Shown piece after piece: positions 57,913-64,000 of a stretch of DNA of 64,000 bases. The translations under genes were made by a program, and so were the position numbers. The stretch covers positions 2,817,501 through 2,881,500 of the forward strand of contig NZ_CP106759.1 in the NCBI RefSeq assembly GCF_025642255.1, given 5' to 3'. This DNA is from Stenotrophomonas maltophilia. GTDB taxonomy: Bacteria > Pseudomonadota > Gammaproteobacteria > Xanthomonadales > Xanthomonadaceae. Within the stretch, counting starts at the first letter, position 1, and every line of letters begins with the position of its first letter. Under the pieces are notes generated by a model. The model did not search any database. It worked only from the letters and a program-made list of their open reading frames with translations, and was not told the origin of the DNA.

Positions 57913-59418
57913 ATGGATCCGATTCTGCTCGGCAAAGGCATCACCGACGATGTGGCCGTCACCCTGCTGCCGAAACTCGGCAACCGCCACGGGCTGGTGG
58001 CGGGCGCCACCGGCACCGGCAAGACCGTGACCCTGATGACCCTGGCCGAAGGATTCTCGCGGCTCGGGGTTCCGGTGTTCCTCGCTGACGTGAAGGGCGA
58101 TGTGTCCGGCCTGGCCGTGCCCGGCACGGGCAGCGAAGCGCTGCTGAAGCGCGCCGCGGACATCGGCGTGGCCGACTATGCGCCAGCGGGCAGCCCGGCC
58201 ATCTTCTGGGACCTGTACGGAAAACTCGGCCACCCGGTGCGCACCACCGTCAGCGAGATGGGGCCGACCCTGCTCGCGCGCATCCTCGAATTGAATGACA
58301 CCCAGGCCGGCGTGCTGGACATCGTGTTCAAGCTGGCCGACGACCGCGGCCTGCTGTTGCTGGACATGGATGATCTGCGGGCCCTGCTCGGCCTGGTCGC
58401 CGAAGAGCGCAAGGACATTTCCACCGAGTACGGACTGGTCAGCGCGCAGTCGATCGCAGCGATCCAGCGTGCCGTGCTGCGGCTGGCGCAGGACGGCGGT
58501 GAGAACTTCTTCGGCGAGCCGGCACTGGAACTGGCCGACATCATGCGGGTCAATCACGACGGCCGCGGTGTGATCGGCATCCTCGCCGCCGACCAGCTGG
58601 TGCTCAAGCCCAAGCTGTACTCGACCTTCCTGCTCTGGCTGCTGTCGGAACTGTTCGAACAGCTGCCGGAAGTGGGCGACCTCGACAAGCCCAAGCTGGT
58701 ATTCATCTTCGACGAGGCCCACCTGCTGTTCGACGATGCGCCATCCTCGCTGGTGCAGCGCATCGAGCAGGTGGTGCGGCTGATACGCTCCAAGGGCGTG
58801 GGCGTGTACTTCTGCTCGCAGTTCCCCGACGACGTGCCCTCCAACATCCTGGGCCAGCTCGGCAACCGCGTGCAGCACGCGCTGCGGGCCTTCACGCCGC
58901 GCGACCAGAAGGCGGTCAGGACCGCTGCCGAAACCTTCGTGCCGAACCCGAAGCTGGATGTCGCCAAGGTGCTGAGCCAGCTCGGCACCGGTGAAGCACT
59001 GGTTTCCACGTTGCAGGACAAGGGCGTGCCGATGCCGGTCCAGCAGACGATGATCGCGCCGCCCCGCTGCCGGATGGGGCCGGTCACCGAGGCCGAGCGC
59101 GCGCAGGTGCGTGCCGGCAGCCCGGTCGGCAGCCGCTACGACACGGCCGTCAACCGTGAATCGGCCGCCGAGCTGCTGGCCCAGCGGGCGCAGAAGAGCG
59201 TGGAGCAGGCCCAGACCCCGGCCGCGCGCAGCCGCGAGCAGGACGAGGCACAGGAAGGTGGATTCGGCCAGGCGATCAAGGATGCGATCTTCGGCACCAA
59301 GCGTCGCCAGGGCATGATTGAAACCATGGCCAAGCAGACCACGCGCACGGTCGGGACCAAGCTGGGCAACCAGATCGTGCGCGGCATCCTGGGCGGCATC
59401 TTCGGCGGCAAGCGCTGA
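57913..59418 (+). CDS. HerA/YjgR-type P-loop ATPase (DUF853)
   Basis: The 501-residue protein has Walker A GATGTGKT (31-38) and Walker [11 protein letters not shown] (261-270). An arginine-containing [26 protein letters not shown] strand is typical of the HerA/FtsK superfamily. The C-terminal part carries an Ala/Gln-rich linker and a glycine-rich tail (GIFGGKR). It matches the YjgR (DUF853) group, a conserved hexameric ATPase of unknown precise function, and lacks the nuclease partner of archaeal HerA. greB follows after 35 bases in the same direction. Confidence 0.9.
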   Translation: MDPILLGKGITDDVAVTLLPKLGNRHGLVAGATGTGKTVTLMTLAEGFSRLGVPVFLADVKGDVSGLAVPGTGSEALLKRAADIGVADYAPAGSPAIFWDLYGKLGHPVRTTVSEMGPTLLARILELNDTQAGVLDIVFKLADDRGLLLLDMDDLRALLGLVAEERKDISTEYGLVSAQSIAAIQRAVLRLAQDGGENFFGEPALELADIMRVNHDGRGVIGILAADQLVLKPKLYSTFLLWLLSELFEQLPEVGDLDKPKLVFIFDEAHLLFDDAPSSLVQRIEQVVRLIRSKGVGVYFCSQFPDDVPSNILGQLGNRVQHALRAFTPRDQKAVRTAAETFVPNPKLDVAKVLSQLGTGEALVSTLQDKGVPMPVQQTMIAPPRCRMGPVTEAERAQVRAGSPVGSRYDTAVNRESAAELLAQRAQKSVEQAQTPAARSREQDEAQEGGFGQAIKDAIFGTKRRQGMIETMAKQTTRTVGTKLGNQIVRGILGGIFGGKR

Positions 59419-59453
59419 GGCCCTTTCGTATTCCTGAGAAGAAGCTGTATTAC

Positions 59454-59960
59454 ATGTCCCGTTGGCGTCCGCCCGCAGAGAAAAGCACCGCCCTGATCAC
59501 CGCCGCCGGCCACGCCCGGCTGAAAGCCGAGCTGGACGACCTGTGGCGGGTACGCCGGCCCGAGGTGGTGAAGGCGCTGGCCGCTGCCGCCGCCGAGGGC
59601 GACCGCTCGGAGAACGCCGAGTACACCTACCGCAAGAAGCAGTTGGGTGAAATCGACCGCCGCGTGCGCTACCTGACCAAGCGGCTCGAATCGCTGCGTG
59701 TGGTCGATACCACGCCGACCGATCCACAAGCGGTGTTCTTCGGTGCATGGATCGAACTGGAGAACATCGACAGTGGTGAGACCAGCCGTTACCGCATCGT
59801 TGGGCCGGATGAAACCGACGCCGGCCTGGGCTGGATCAGCATCGACTCGCCGCTGGCGCGGGCCGTGCTGAAGAAGCGCCTGGACGATGAATTCTCGGTG
59901 GAACTGCCGGGCGGCCGGTTCACCTTCGCGGTGATCAGCGTCGAGTACCCGTCTTCGTAA
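59454..59960 (+). CDS. greB: Transcription elongation factor GreB
   Basis: The 168-residue factor enters the polymerase secondary channel and stimulates cleavage of backtracked RNA. The coiled-coil tip carries the required acidic residues in [27 protein letters not shown]. The C-terminal domain contains [25 protein letters not shown] sequence and ends [11 protein letters not shown]. The coiled-coil and length are those of GreB rather than GreA. An AGAAGAAG site precedes the ATG. It probably shares a transcript with the ATPase gene. Confidence 0.95.
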   Translation: MSRWRPPAEKSTALITAAGHARLKAELDDLWRVRRPEVVKALAAAAAEGDRSENAEYTYRKKQLGEIDRRVRYLTKRLESLRVVDTTPTDPQAVFFGAWIELENIDSGETSRYRIVGPDETDAGLGWISIDSPLARAVLKKRLDDEFSVELPGGRFTFAVISVEYPSS

Positions 59961-59992
59961 CACCGAGCCCTCCCGGCGTTGCTGTCAATCCA

Positions 59993-60016
59993 GCGCCGGG
60001 CATGGCCCGGCGCTAC
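59993..60016. repeat. SMAG/REP-type palindrome that supplies the stop codon of the DUF3025 gene
   Basis: GCGCCGGGCATGGCCCGGCG is followed by CTAC. On the minus strand the GTAG head at 60013-60016 includes the TAG stop of the neighbouring gene, so repeat and coding region overlap by four bases. It also lies 32 bases after the convergent greB stop. Confidence 0.78.
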
Positions 60017-60840
60017 CGGGGCAAGAGCGGCGGCGGGTACAGGCGGCCCTGCCGCAGCGGGCGGAAGTAGTCGGCGTTGCCATGGAAGGCGGCGTCCTGC
60101 TGCGGGTGCCAGCCGGGGATTCCGGCCAGTGGCAGCGGGCGCAGCTGCAGCGGATCGGTCACCGTCGCGCCCTGCTCGATCGCCCGGGCCACGGTCTCGA
60201 TGCAGGCACCCTCATCATCGCCGCGCACCACCACGCACTTGCCGACCAGCAGGCGCCCCGGCAGCAACGCCTGTTCCATCAGTGCATGGCCGAACACCGC
60301 GGCGATGGTGATGCGACCGGCCTGCCAGTGCGGCGGCGCGAACAGCATCGGCCAGTCGTGGGCGTCCCACGCAGCGATCAGCGCATCGTCCTGGACGCAC
60401 ACGATCACGCCGGTCTCGTCGAACTGGGTCAGCGCCGCCTGCGCGCGATTACGTTGACCCGTTGGCATCGTGGCGACGTGCAGGCATTGCCGCCTGTTGA
60501 GCGCGTGCTTCAGCTGCGGGTGACACGCCCACATCAATGCATTGAACAGATCGTGCCAGCTCGCCGCACGGGTGGCGATACGCCCCTGCGCGATGCGCGT
60601 TTCGTAGTGCAGGCCATCGGCCAGCAACGCAGCATCCTGCTCGACCAGTCGCCGCCCGCGCAACGCCAGCCGCGCATCCAGCTCGGCAACGGTCGGCCAG
60701 CGGTCGCTGGACAGAAGATCGCGGAAGGCACGCACCCGGGCAAACAGCGGATGATCGAACACCGCCGGGTCCACCGCCGCGCGCGGCGGCGGCACGAATC
60801 GCCGAGGGCTGCCAGCGTGGCCGGCAGCACCCTCGGCCAT
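60013..60840 (-). CDS. DUF3025 domain protein
   Basis: The 275-residue protein shows the DUF3025 core: LHYETRIAQGRIATRAASWHDLFNALMWACHPQLKHALNRRQ around residues 78-119 and GHALMEQALLPGRLLVGKCVVV near 185-206. The family has no settled function. It starts two bases after the rimO stop, so the two genes are co-transcribed. Its stop codon is part of a REP element, which suggests the repeat landed at or cut the original 3' end. The C terminus (RLYPPPLLPR) is otherwise normal. Confidence 0.87.
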   Translation of the reverse strand: MAEGAAGHAGSPRRFVPPPRAAVDPAVFDHPLFARVRAFRDLLSSDRWPTVAELDARLALRGRRLVEQDAALLADGLHYETRIAQGRIATRAASWHDLFNALMWACHPQLKHALNRRQCLHVATMPTGQRNRAQAALTQFDETGVIVCVQDDALIAAWDAHDWPMLFAPPHWQAGRITIAAVFGHALMEQALLPGRLLVGKCVVVRGDDEGACIETVARAIEQGATVTDPLQLRPLPLAGIPGWHPQQDAAFHGNADYFRPLRQGRLYPPPLLPR

Positions 60841-60842
60841 GA

Positions 60843-62204
60843 TCAGAGCACCTTCAGGTCGAAGGCCGGGCGCGTGGTCGGCGGCAGCGCGTCGCCATAC
60901 AGATCGTGTTCGTCGCTCTCGGTGATTTCCACGTTGATGAATTCGCCTACGCGCAGCGGCACCTGGTCGGCATTCTGGATATGCACCAGTCCATCGATTT
61001 CCGGTGCATCGGCCTTGGAACGGGCCACGGCGATGTCACCTTCGATGGCATCGACCAGGCACTGCTGGACCGTGCCGATCTTGGCCTCCAGACGTGCGGC
61101 CGAGATCTGTGCCTGCTTTTCCATGAAGCGCGCCAGGCGCTCCTGCTTCACCTCTTCCGGGACAGGGTCCGGAAGAGCGTTGGCGGTAGCATCCTCGACC
61201 GGCGAATACGCGAACGCACCCACGCGGTCCAGCTGCGCCTCATCGAGGAACGACAGCAGCTCCTCGAACTCCGCTTCGGTCTCGCCCGGGAAACCGACGA
61301 TGAAGGTCGAACGCACGGTGATGTCCGGCGCGATGCGGCGCCAGTTCTGCACGCGCTCCAGCGTCTTTTCCACCGCACCGGGGCGCTTCATCAGTCGCAG
61401 GATACGCGGGCTGGCGTGCTGGAACGGAATGTCCAGGTACGGCAGGATGCGGTTCTCGGCCATCAACGGCACCACGTCATCCACGTGCGGGTACGGGTAC
61501 ACGTAGTGCATGCGCACCCACGCGTCCAGTTCGGACAGGCCCTCGCACAGCGCTTTCAGGCGGGTCTGGTAGGCCTTGTCGCGCCACATCTTCTCGGCGT
61601 ACTTCACGTCCACGCCGTAGGCGGAGGTGTCCTGCGATACCACCAGCAGCTCACGCACACCGCCCCGGACCAGGCGCTCGGCTTCGCGCAGCACTTCATC
61701 GACCGGGCGCGAGACCAGCTTGCCGCGCATCGACGGAATGATGCAGAAACTGCACGCGTGGTTGCAGCCTTCGGAAATCTTCAGATAGGCGTAGTGGCGC
61801 GGGGTCAGCTTGATGCCGTAGTCGGGCACCAGGTCCACGAACGGATCATGCCGGGGCGGCAGCGCCTCATGCACCGCCTCCATCACGCTCTGGTAGTCCT
61901 GCGGGCCGGACACCGCCAGCACGTTCGGGTACGCCTCACGGATCTGTTCGGGGCGCTTGCCCAGGCAGCCGGTGACGATGACCTTGCCGTTCTGGTTCAT
62001 CGCCTCGCCGATGGCGTCCAGCGACTCCGTCACCGCCGAGTCGATGAAGCCACAGGTGTTGACCACCACCACGTCGGCCGAGTCATAGGACGGGACGATG
62101 TCGTATCCCTCCGACCGCAGTTGGGTCAGGATGCGCTCGGAATCGACAAGGGCCTTCGGGCAGCCAAGGCTGACGAAGCCGACTTTGGGGTTCAGCTGGG
62201 ACAT
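60843..62204 (-). CDS. rimO: Ribosomal protein S12 methylthiotransferase RimO
   Basis: The 453-residue radical SAM enzyme adds a methylthio group to an aspartate of S12. The radical SAM cysteines are C147, C151 and C154 (CNHACSFC). The N-terminal UPF0004 domain carries a second 4Fe-4S cluster on C15, C51 and C80. A TRAM domain (about 380-447) closes the protein. [29 protein letters not shown] is diagnostic. It heads a two-gene unit with the DUF3025 gene. AGTATA at 62283-62288 (TATACT on the minus strand) is a plausible -10 element. Confidence 0.97.
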   Translation of the reverse strand: MSQLNPKVGFVSLGCPKALVDSERILTQLRSEGYDIVPSYDSADVVVVNTCGFIDSAVTESLDAIGEAMNQNGKVIVTGCLGKRPEQIREAYPNVLAVSGPQDYQSVMEAVHEALPPRHDPFVDLVPDYGIKLTPRHYAYLKISEGCNHACSFCIIPSMRGKLVSRPVDEVLREAERLVRGGVRELLVVSQDTSAYGVDVKYAEKMWRDKAYQTRLKALCEGLSELDAWVRMHYVYPYPHVDDVVPLMAENRILPYLDIPFQHASPRILRLMKRPGAVEKTLERVQNWRRIAPDITVRSTFIVGFPGETEAEFEELLSFLDEAQLDRVGAFAYSPVEDATANALPDPVPEEVKQERLARFMEKQAQISAARLEAKIGTVQQCLVDAIEGDIAVARSKADAPEIDGLVHIQNADQVPLRVGEFINVEITESDEHDLYGDALPPTTRPAFDLKVL

Positions 62205-62588
62205 GGAATCGCGGGACTCTGGGGGCCTGGGCCCCTGCCGGAGTGGCAGGGGTTCCTGGGGGCCGGGGCCTGAAAGGGCACCAGTATACCGGGGTTGAGG
62301 GCCGCGCTCTGAACGCCCCCGGGGTGTACTGAGGGGAGCGCCCCGGATTCGGCCCCACGTGCCATCTCCATCAGCGGGGTACCCGTGAACGCGTCAAGGC
62401 CCCCGGCGGCTTGAGCTGGAGCTCCGGCTCGACCCGGCGGAACGCGCTGCGAAGGCTCGACGCTCACGGAGCGGCAATCGTCTCACGGCCCACCGTCGCC
62501 ACGGACGCACAGAAGCGTTGATTGCGACATCAATAGACGATGATTGGTCCGTTGTTTGTTGGGCCCGCGTATTCATCGCTCGCGGAGG
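62205..62588. other. Intergenic region upstream of rimO, no gene seen
   Basis: This 384-base stretch has a hairpin CCCCTGCC-GGAGT-GGCAGGGG (about 62232-62252) in the rimO leader and the possible rimO -10 at 62283-62288. GC is high near rimO and falls towards 62500-62588, near the composition shift described for the next gene. No ORF here has a credible start, ribosome-binding site or family resemblance. Confidence 0.5.
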
Positions 62589-63113
62589 TCATGCAGCGCC
62601 TGTAGATTTCCCTGCCAACGAATTCTGGAAACGAGCAGTACCCACCGAATTGAAATTGACTCCGATTGGCGCACTCCCACTGGGCGCCAATGCAAATACG
62701 TAGTACCCCGCCCTGGGCTGCGTCATGTCGCTGGAGGCTGAATTCGAATCCTCCGCCGGATCTGAATCACCCTCACAGGACCAACCAACGACGGCCGACT
62801 CGCCAGATATCACGGTTTCGCCACGCCGCACCTTTGAGTTCATGACTTCGCAGGCGGCCTGGTGATAGAGCTTTGTGGTTTCATTCTGATCATCATAACG
62901 ATATACAAAACCGCCCTTTCCATCCTTGAAAAGGCGCACCTGCACAGCCACGTCGCCGCCTTCGAAATCAGAGAGGCGCACCGTCCGCTCAACCCACTGC
63001 CTGCCATCCGATGACGCCATCTGGCGGTCCTGGTACGACGATTGGTTGGCCATAGCCACCGTGTGCATTGTTGCCATCCCCAATGCACACAGAAGGCGAA
63101 ATTCCTTTTTCAT
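62589..63113 (-). CDS. Secreted protein of unknown function, lower GC
   Basis: The 174-residue product has a clear signal peptide (MKKEFRLLCALGMATMHTVAMANQ) and a mature region of about 150 residues that I do not recognise. It includes WVERTVRLSDFEGGDVAVQVRLF, a single ACEVMN and a single GWSCEG cysteine that could form a disulfide, and a Ser/Asp/Glu-rich patch near 118-130. ATG 63113 is preferred because GGAG lies nine bases upstream. An ATG at 63128 overlaps that site. The gene uses more A/T-ending codons (ATA, AAA, TCA, CAT) than its neighbours, a sign of recent transfer. It may be an orphan gene. Confidence 0.65.
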   Translation of the reverse strand: MKKEFRLLCALGMATMHTVAMANQSSYQDRQMASSDGRQWVERTVRLSDFEGGDVAVQVRLFKDGKGGFVYRYDDQNETTKLYHQAACEVMNSKVRRGETVISGESAVVGWSCEGDSDPAEDSNSASSDMTQPRAGYYVFALAPSGSAPIGVNFNSVGTARFQNSLAGKSTGAA

Positions 63114-63458
63114 TTCATGAAACTCCATTTATCGGGCGCCTGCGCCTTCACGCCGCGCCCCGGAAACATGCCGAGATATGATCAGCCCCACATCGCCCCT
63201 CCAGACTGGAGTTCCGCGAACGAAACGCTATCTGCTCGCCCTCTTGGCTTCAGCAGGTGCTTTACTGAATCTACTGTCAGAGCCAGGCCGAATCAGATGC
63301 CAGAATCCCTGGCAGGATCGTCCGCGACGCATTCGGTCAAGTCGCGATCCGACGTCGCTCGATGCATCAGCCGCCCGATCACGCACAGCCGCAGACGCCG
63401 CGCTAACCCGCCCAGCGCCGACAATGCAGGCCTGTCCACTGCTATGAGGAACCCGACG
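63114..63458. other. Intergenic region, no gene seen
   Basis: This 345-base spacer lies between two divergent genes and should hold both promoters, but I see no good -35/-10 pair. A plus-strand frame at 63178-63447 looks Arg/Ser/Ala-biased and has no ribosome-binding site. I consider it non-coding. Confidence 0.4.
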
Positions 63459-64000
63459 ATGTCCGAATGGATCACCCTGGATACGCATCATGGCCCGGTC
63501 CGGGCCTGGCAGGCCCTGCCGGCGGGCACGCCGCGTGGCGGCCTGGTGGTCGTGCAGGAGATCTTCGGCGCCAATCCGCACATCCGTGGCGTGGCCGAGC
63601 GCTTCGCCGCCGAAGGCTATGCCGTGCTGGCGCCGTCGTTCTTCGACCTGGTCGATGGCCCGGACGCCGACCCCGACGCCCTGCCCTATGACCCTGAAGG
63701 GGTGAAACAGGGCCTGGAACGGGTAAGTGCGCTGGGCATTGAACGGGCACTGGAAGTGGTGCGCGCCGCAGCAACCCGGCTTGCCCCCTTCGGCAAGGTC
63801 GGCACGGTCGGCTACTGCTGGGGCGGAACGGTGGCGATGCTGTCCGCGCTGCGCCTCGGCCTGCCCTCGGTGAGCTATTACGGCGCACGCAACGTGCAGT
63901 ATCTGGACGAGACACCGAAGGCGCCGGTGATCTTCCACTTCGGCGCGCAGGACCGCAGCATCCCGCCGGAGGCCGTGGAGGCGCATCGCCAGAAGCTGCC
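63459..64000 (+). CDS. Dienelactone hydrolase family protein, N-terminal part
   Basis: About 180 residues of an alpha/beta hydrolase are visible before the window ends. The start MSEWITLDTHHGPVRAWQALPAGTPRGGLVVVQEIFG carries the E34 that positions the nucleophile. C120 in GTVGYCWGGTVAML is the nucleophile typical of the family. The catalytic Asp (in a FGAQDRSIP-type strand) is just visible, while the His lies beyond the edge. The ATG at 63459 has GAGGA eight bases upstream; an in-frame ATG at 63444 is less likely. The substrate (lactones or small esters) is not determined. Confidence 0.92.
   Translation, partial: MSEWITLDTHHGPVRAWQALPAGTPRGGLVVVQEIFGANPHIRGVAERFAAEGYAVLAPSFFDLVDGPDADPDALPYDPEGVKQGLERVSALGIERALEVVRAAATRLAPFGKVGTVGYCWGGTVAMLSALRLGLPSVSYYGARNVQYLDETPKAPVIFHFGAQDRSIPPEAVEAHRQKL

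Noticed and set aside
63178..63447. Plus-strand 89-codon ORF upstream of the dienelactone hydrolase gene
   Set aside because: It has no ribosome-binding site, biased composition, and lies where divergent promoters are expected.

Overview
The window is about 64 kb of high-GC chromosome from a gammaproteobacterium of the Xanthomonadaceae, most probably a Stenotrophomonas (S. maltophilia group). Three things point there. The nuoA-N, rimP-nusA-infB-rbfA-truB-rpsO-pnp and asd/fimV/truA/trpF/trpBA/accD arrangements fit that family. Many genes start with GTG. Short GTAG-headed palindromes of the SMAG/REP type lie between genes. Almost all of the DNA is ordinary housekeeping chromosome: I see no prophage, insertion sequence, integrase, CRISPR array or rRNA.

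Layout. 1-1.5 kb: the 5' part of thrS behind a promoter, a tiny threonine-rich leader peptide and a terminator, which looks like attenuation control. 1.7-3.8 kb: a three-gene membrane operon (DUF3325-like, DUF3649, PepSY) probably tied to siderophore or iron uptake. 3.9-7.9 kb: three accessory genes (a secreted GH18 chitinase-like enzyme, a secreted serine hydrolase of the beta-lactamase fold, a membrane winged-helix/TPR regulator). 8-17.3 kb: the translation/RNA supercluster rimP-nusA-infB-rbfA-truB then rpsO-pnp, on the minus strand. 17.4-17.8 kb: two identical initiator tRNA genes with their own promoter and terminator. 17.8-32.8 kb: the complete fourteen-gene complex I operon on the minus strand. 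32.9-34.2 kb: tRNA-Leu(GAG), secG, tpiA.

34.2-39.9 kb is the most accessory-looking stretch. A 620-bp repeat-packed spacer holds two diverged copies of one large palindrome in opposite orientation. It is followed by a 2-oxoglutarate/Fe(II) oxygenase and a plus-strand trio (YejM/PbgA-like membrane sulfatase, family 4 glycosyltransferase, NodB-type deacetylase) that looks like an envelope-glycan pathway. 39.9-55.7 kb: glmM, accD, trpA, a putative lipoprotein gene wedged between trpA and trpB, trpB with a divergent LysR (TrpI-like) regulator, trpF, truA, a VOC protein, a FimV/HubP polar hub protein, asd, a 2-hydroxyacid dehydrogenase, aroC, prmB, then a SCO1-like protein and psd. 55.8-64 kb: rraB, a LysM lytic transglycosylase, a HerA/YjgR-type ATPase, greB, a DUF3025 gene, rimO, a compositionally odd secreted protein of unknown function, and the start of a dienelactone-hydrolase-family gene.

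The most interesting points are the predicted thrS attenuator, the paired long palindromes next to the glycan genes, the lipoprotein inside trpBA, the extreme histidine-rich insert in NuoL, and the lower-GC secreted orphan near 62.6 kb. All functions are inferred from reading the sequence; no database search was run.
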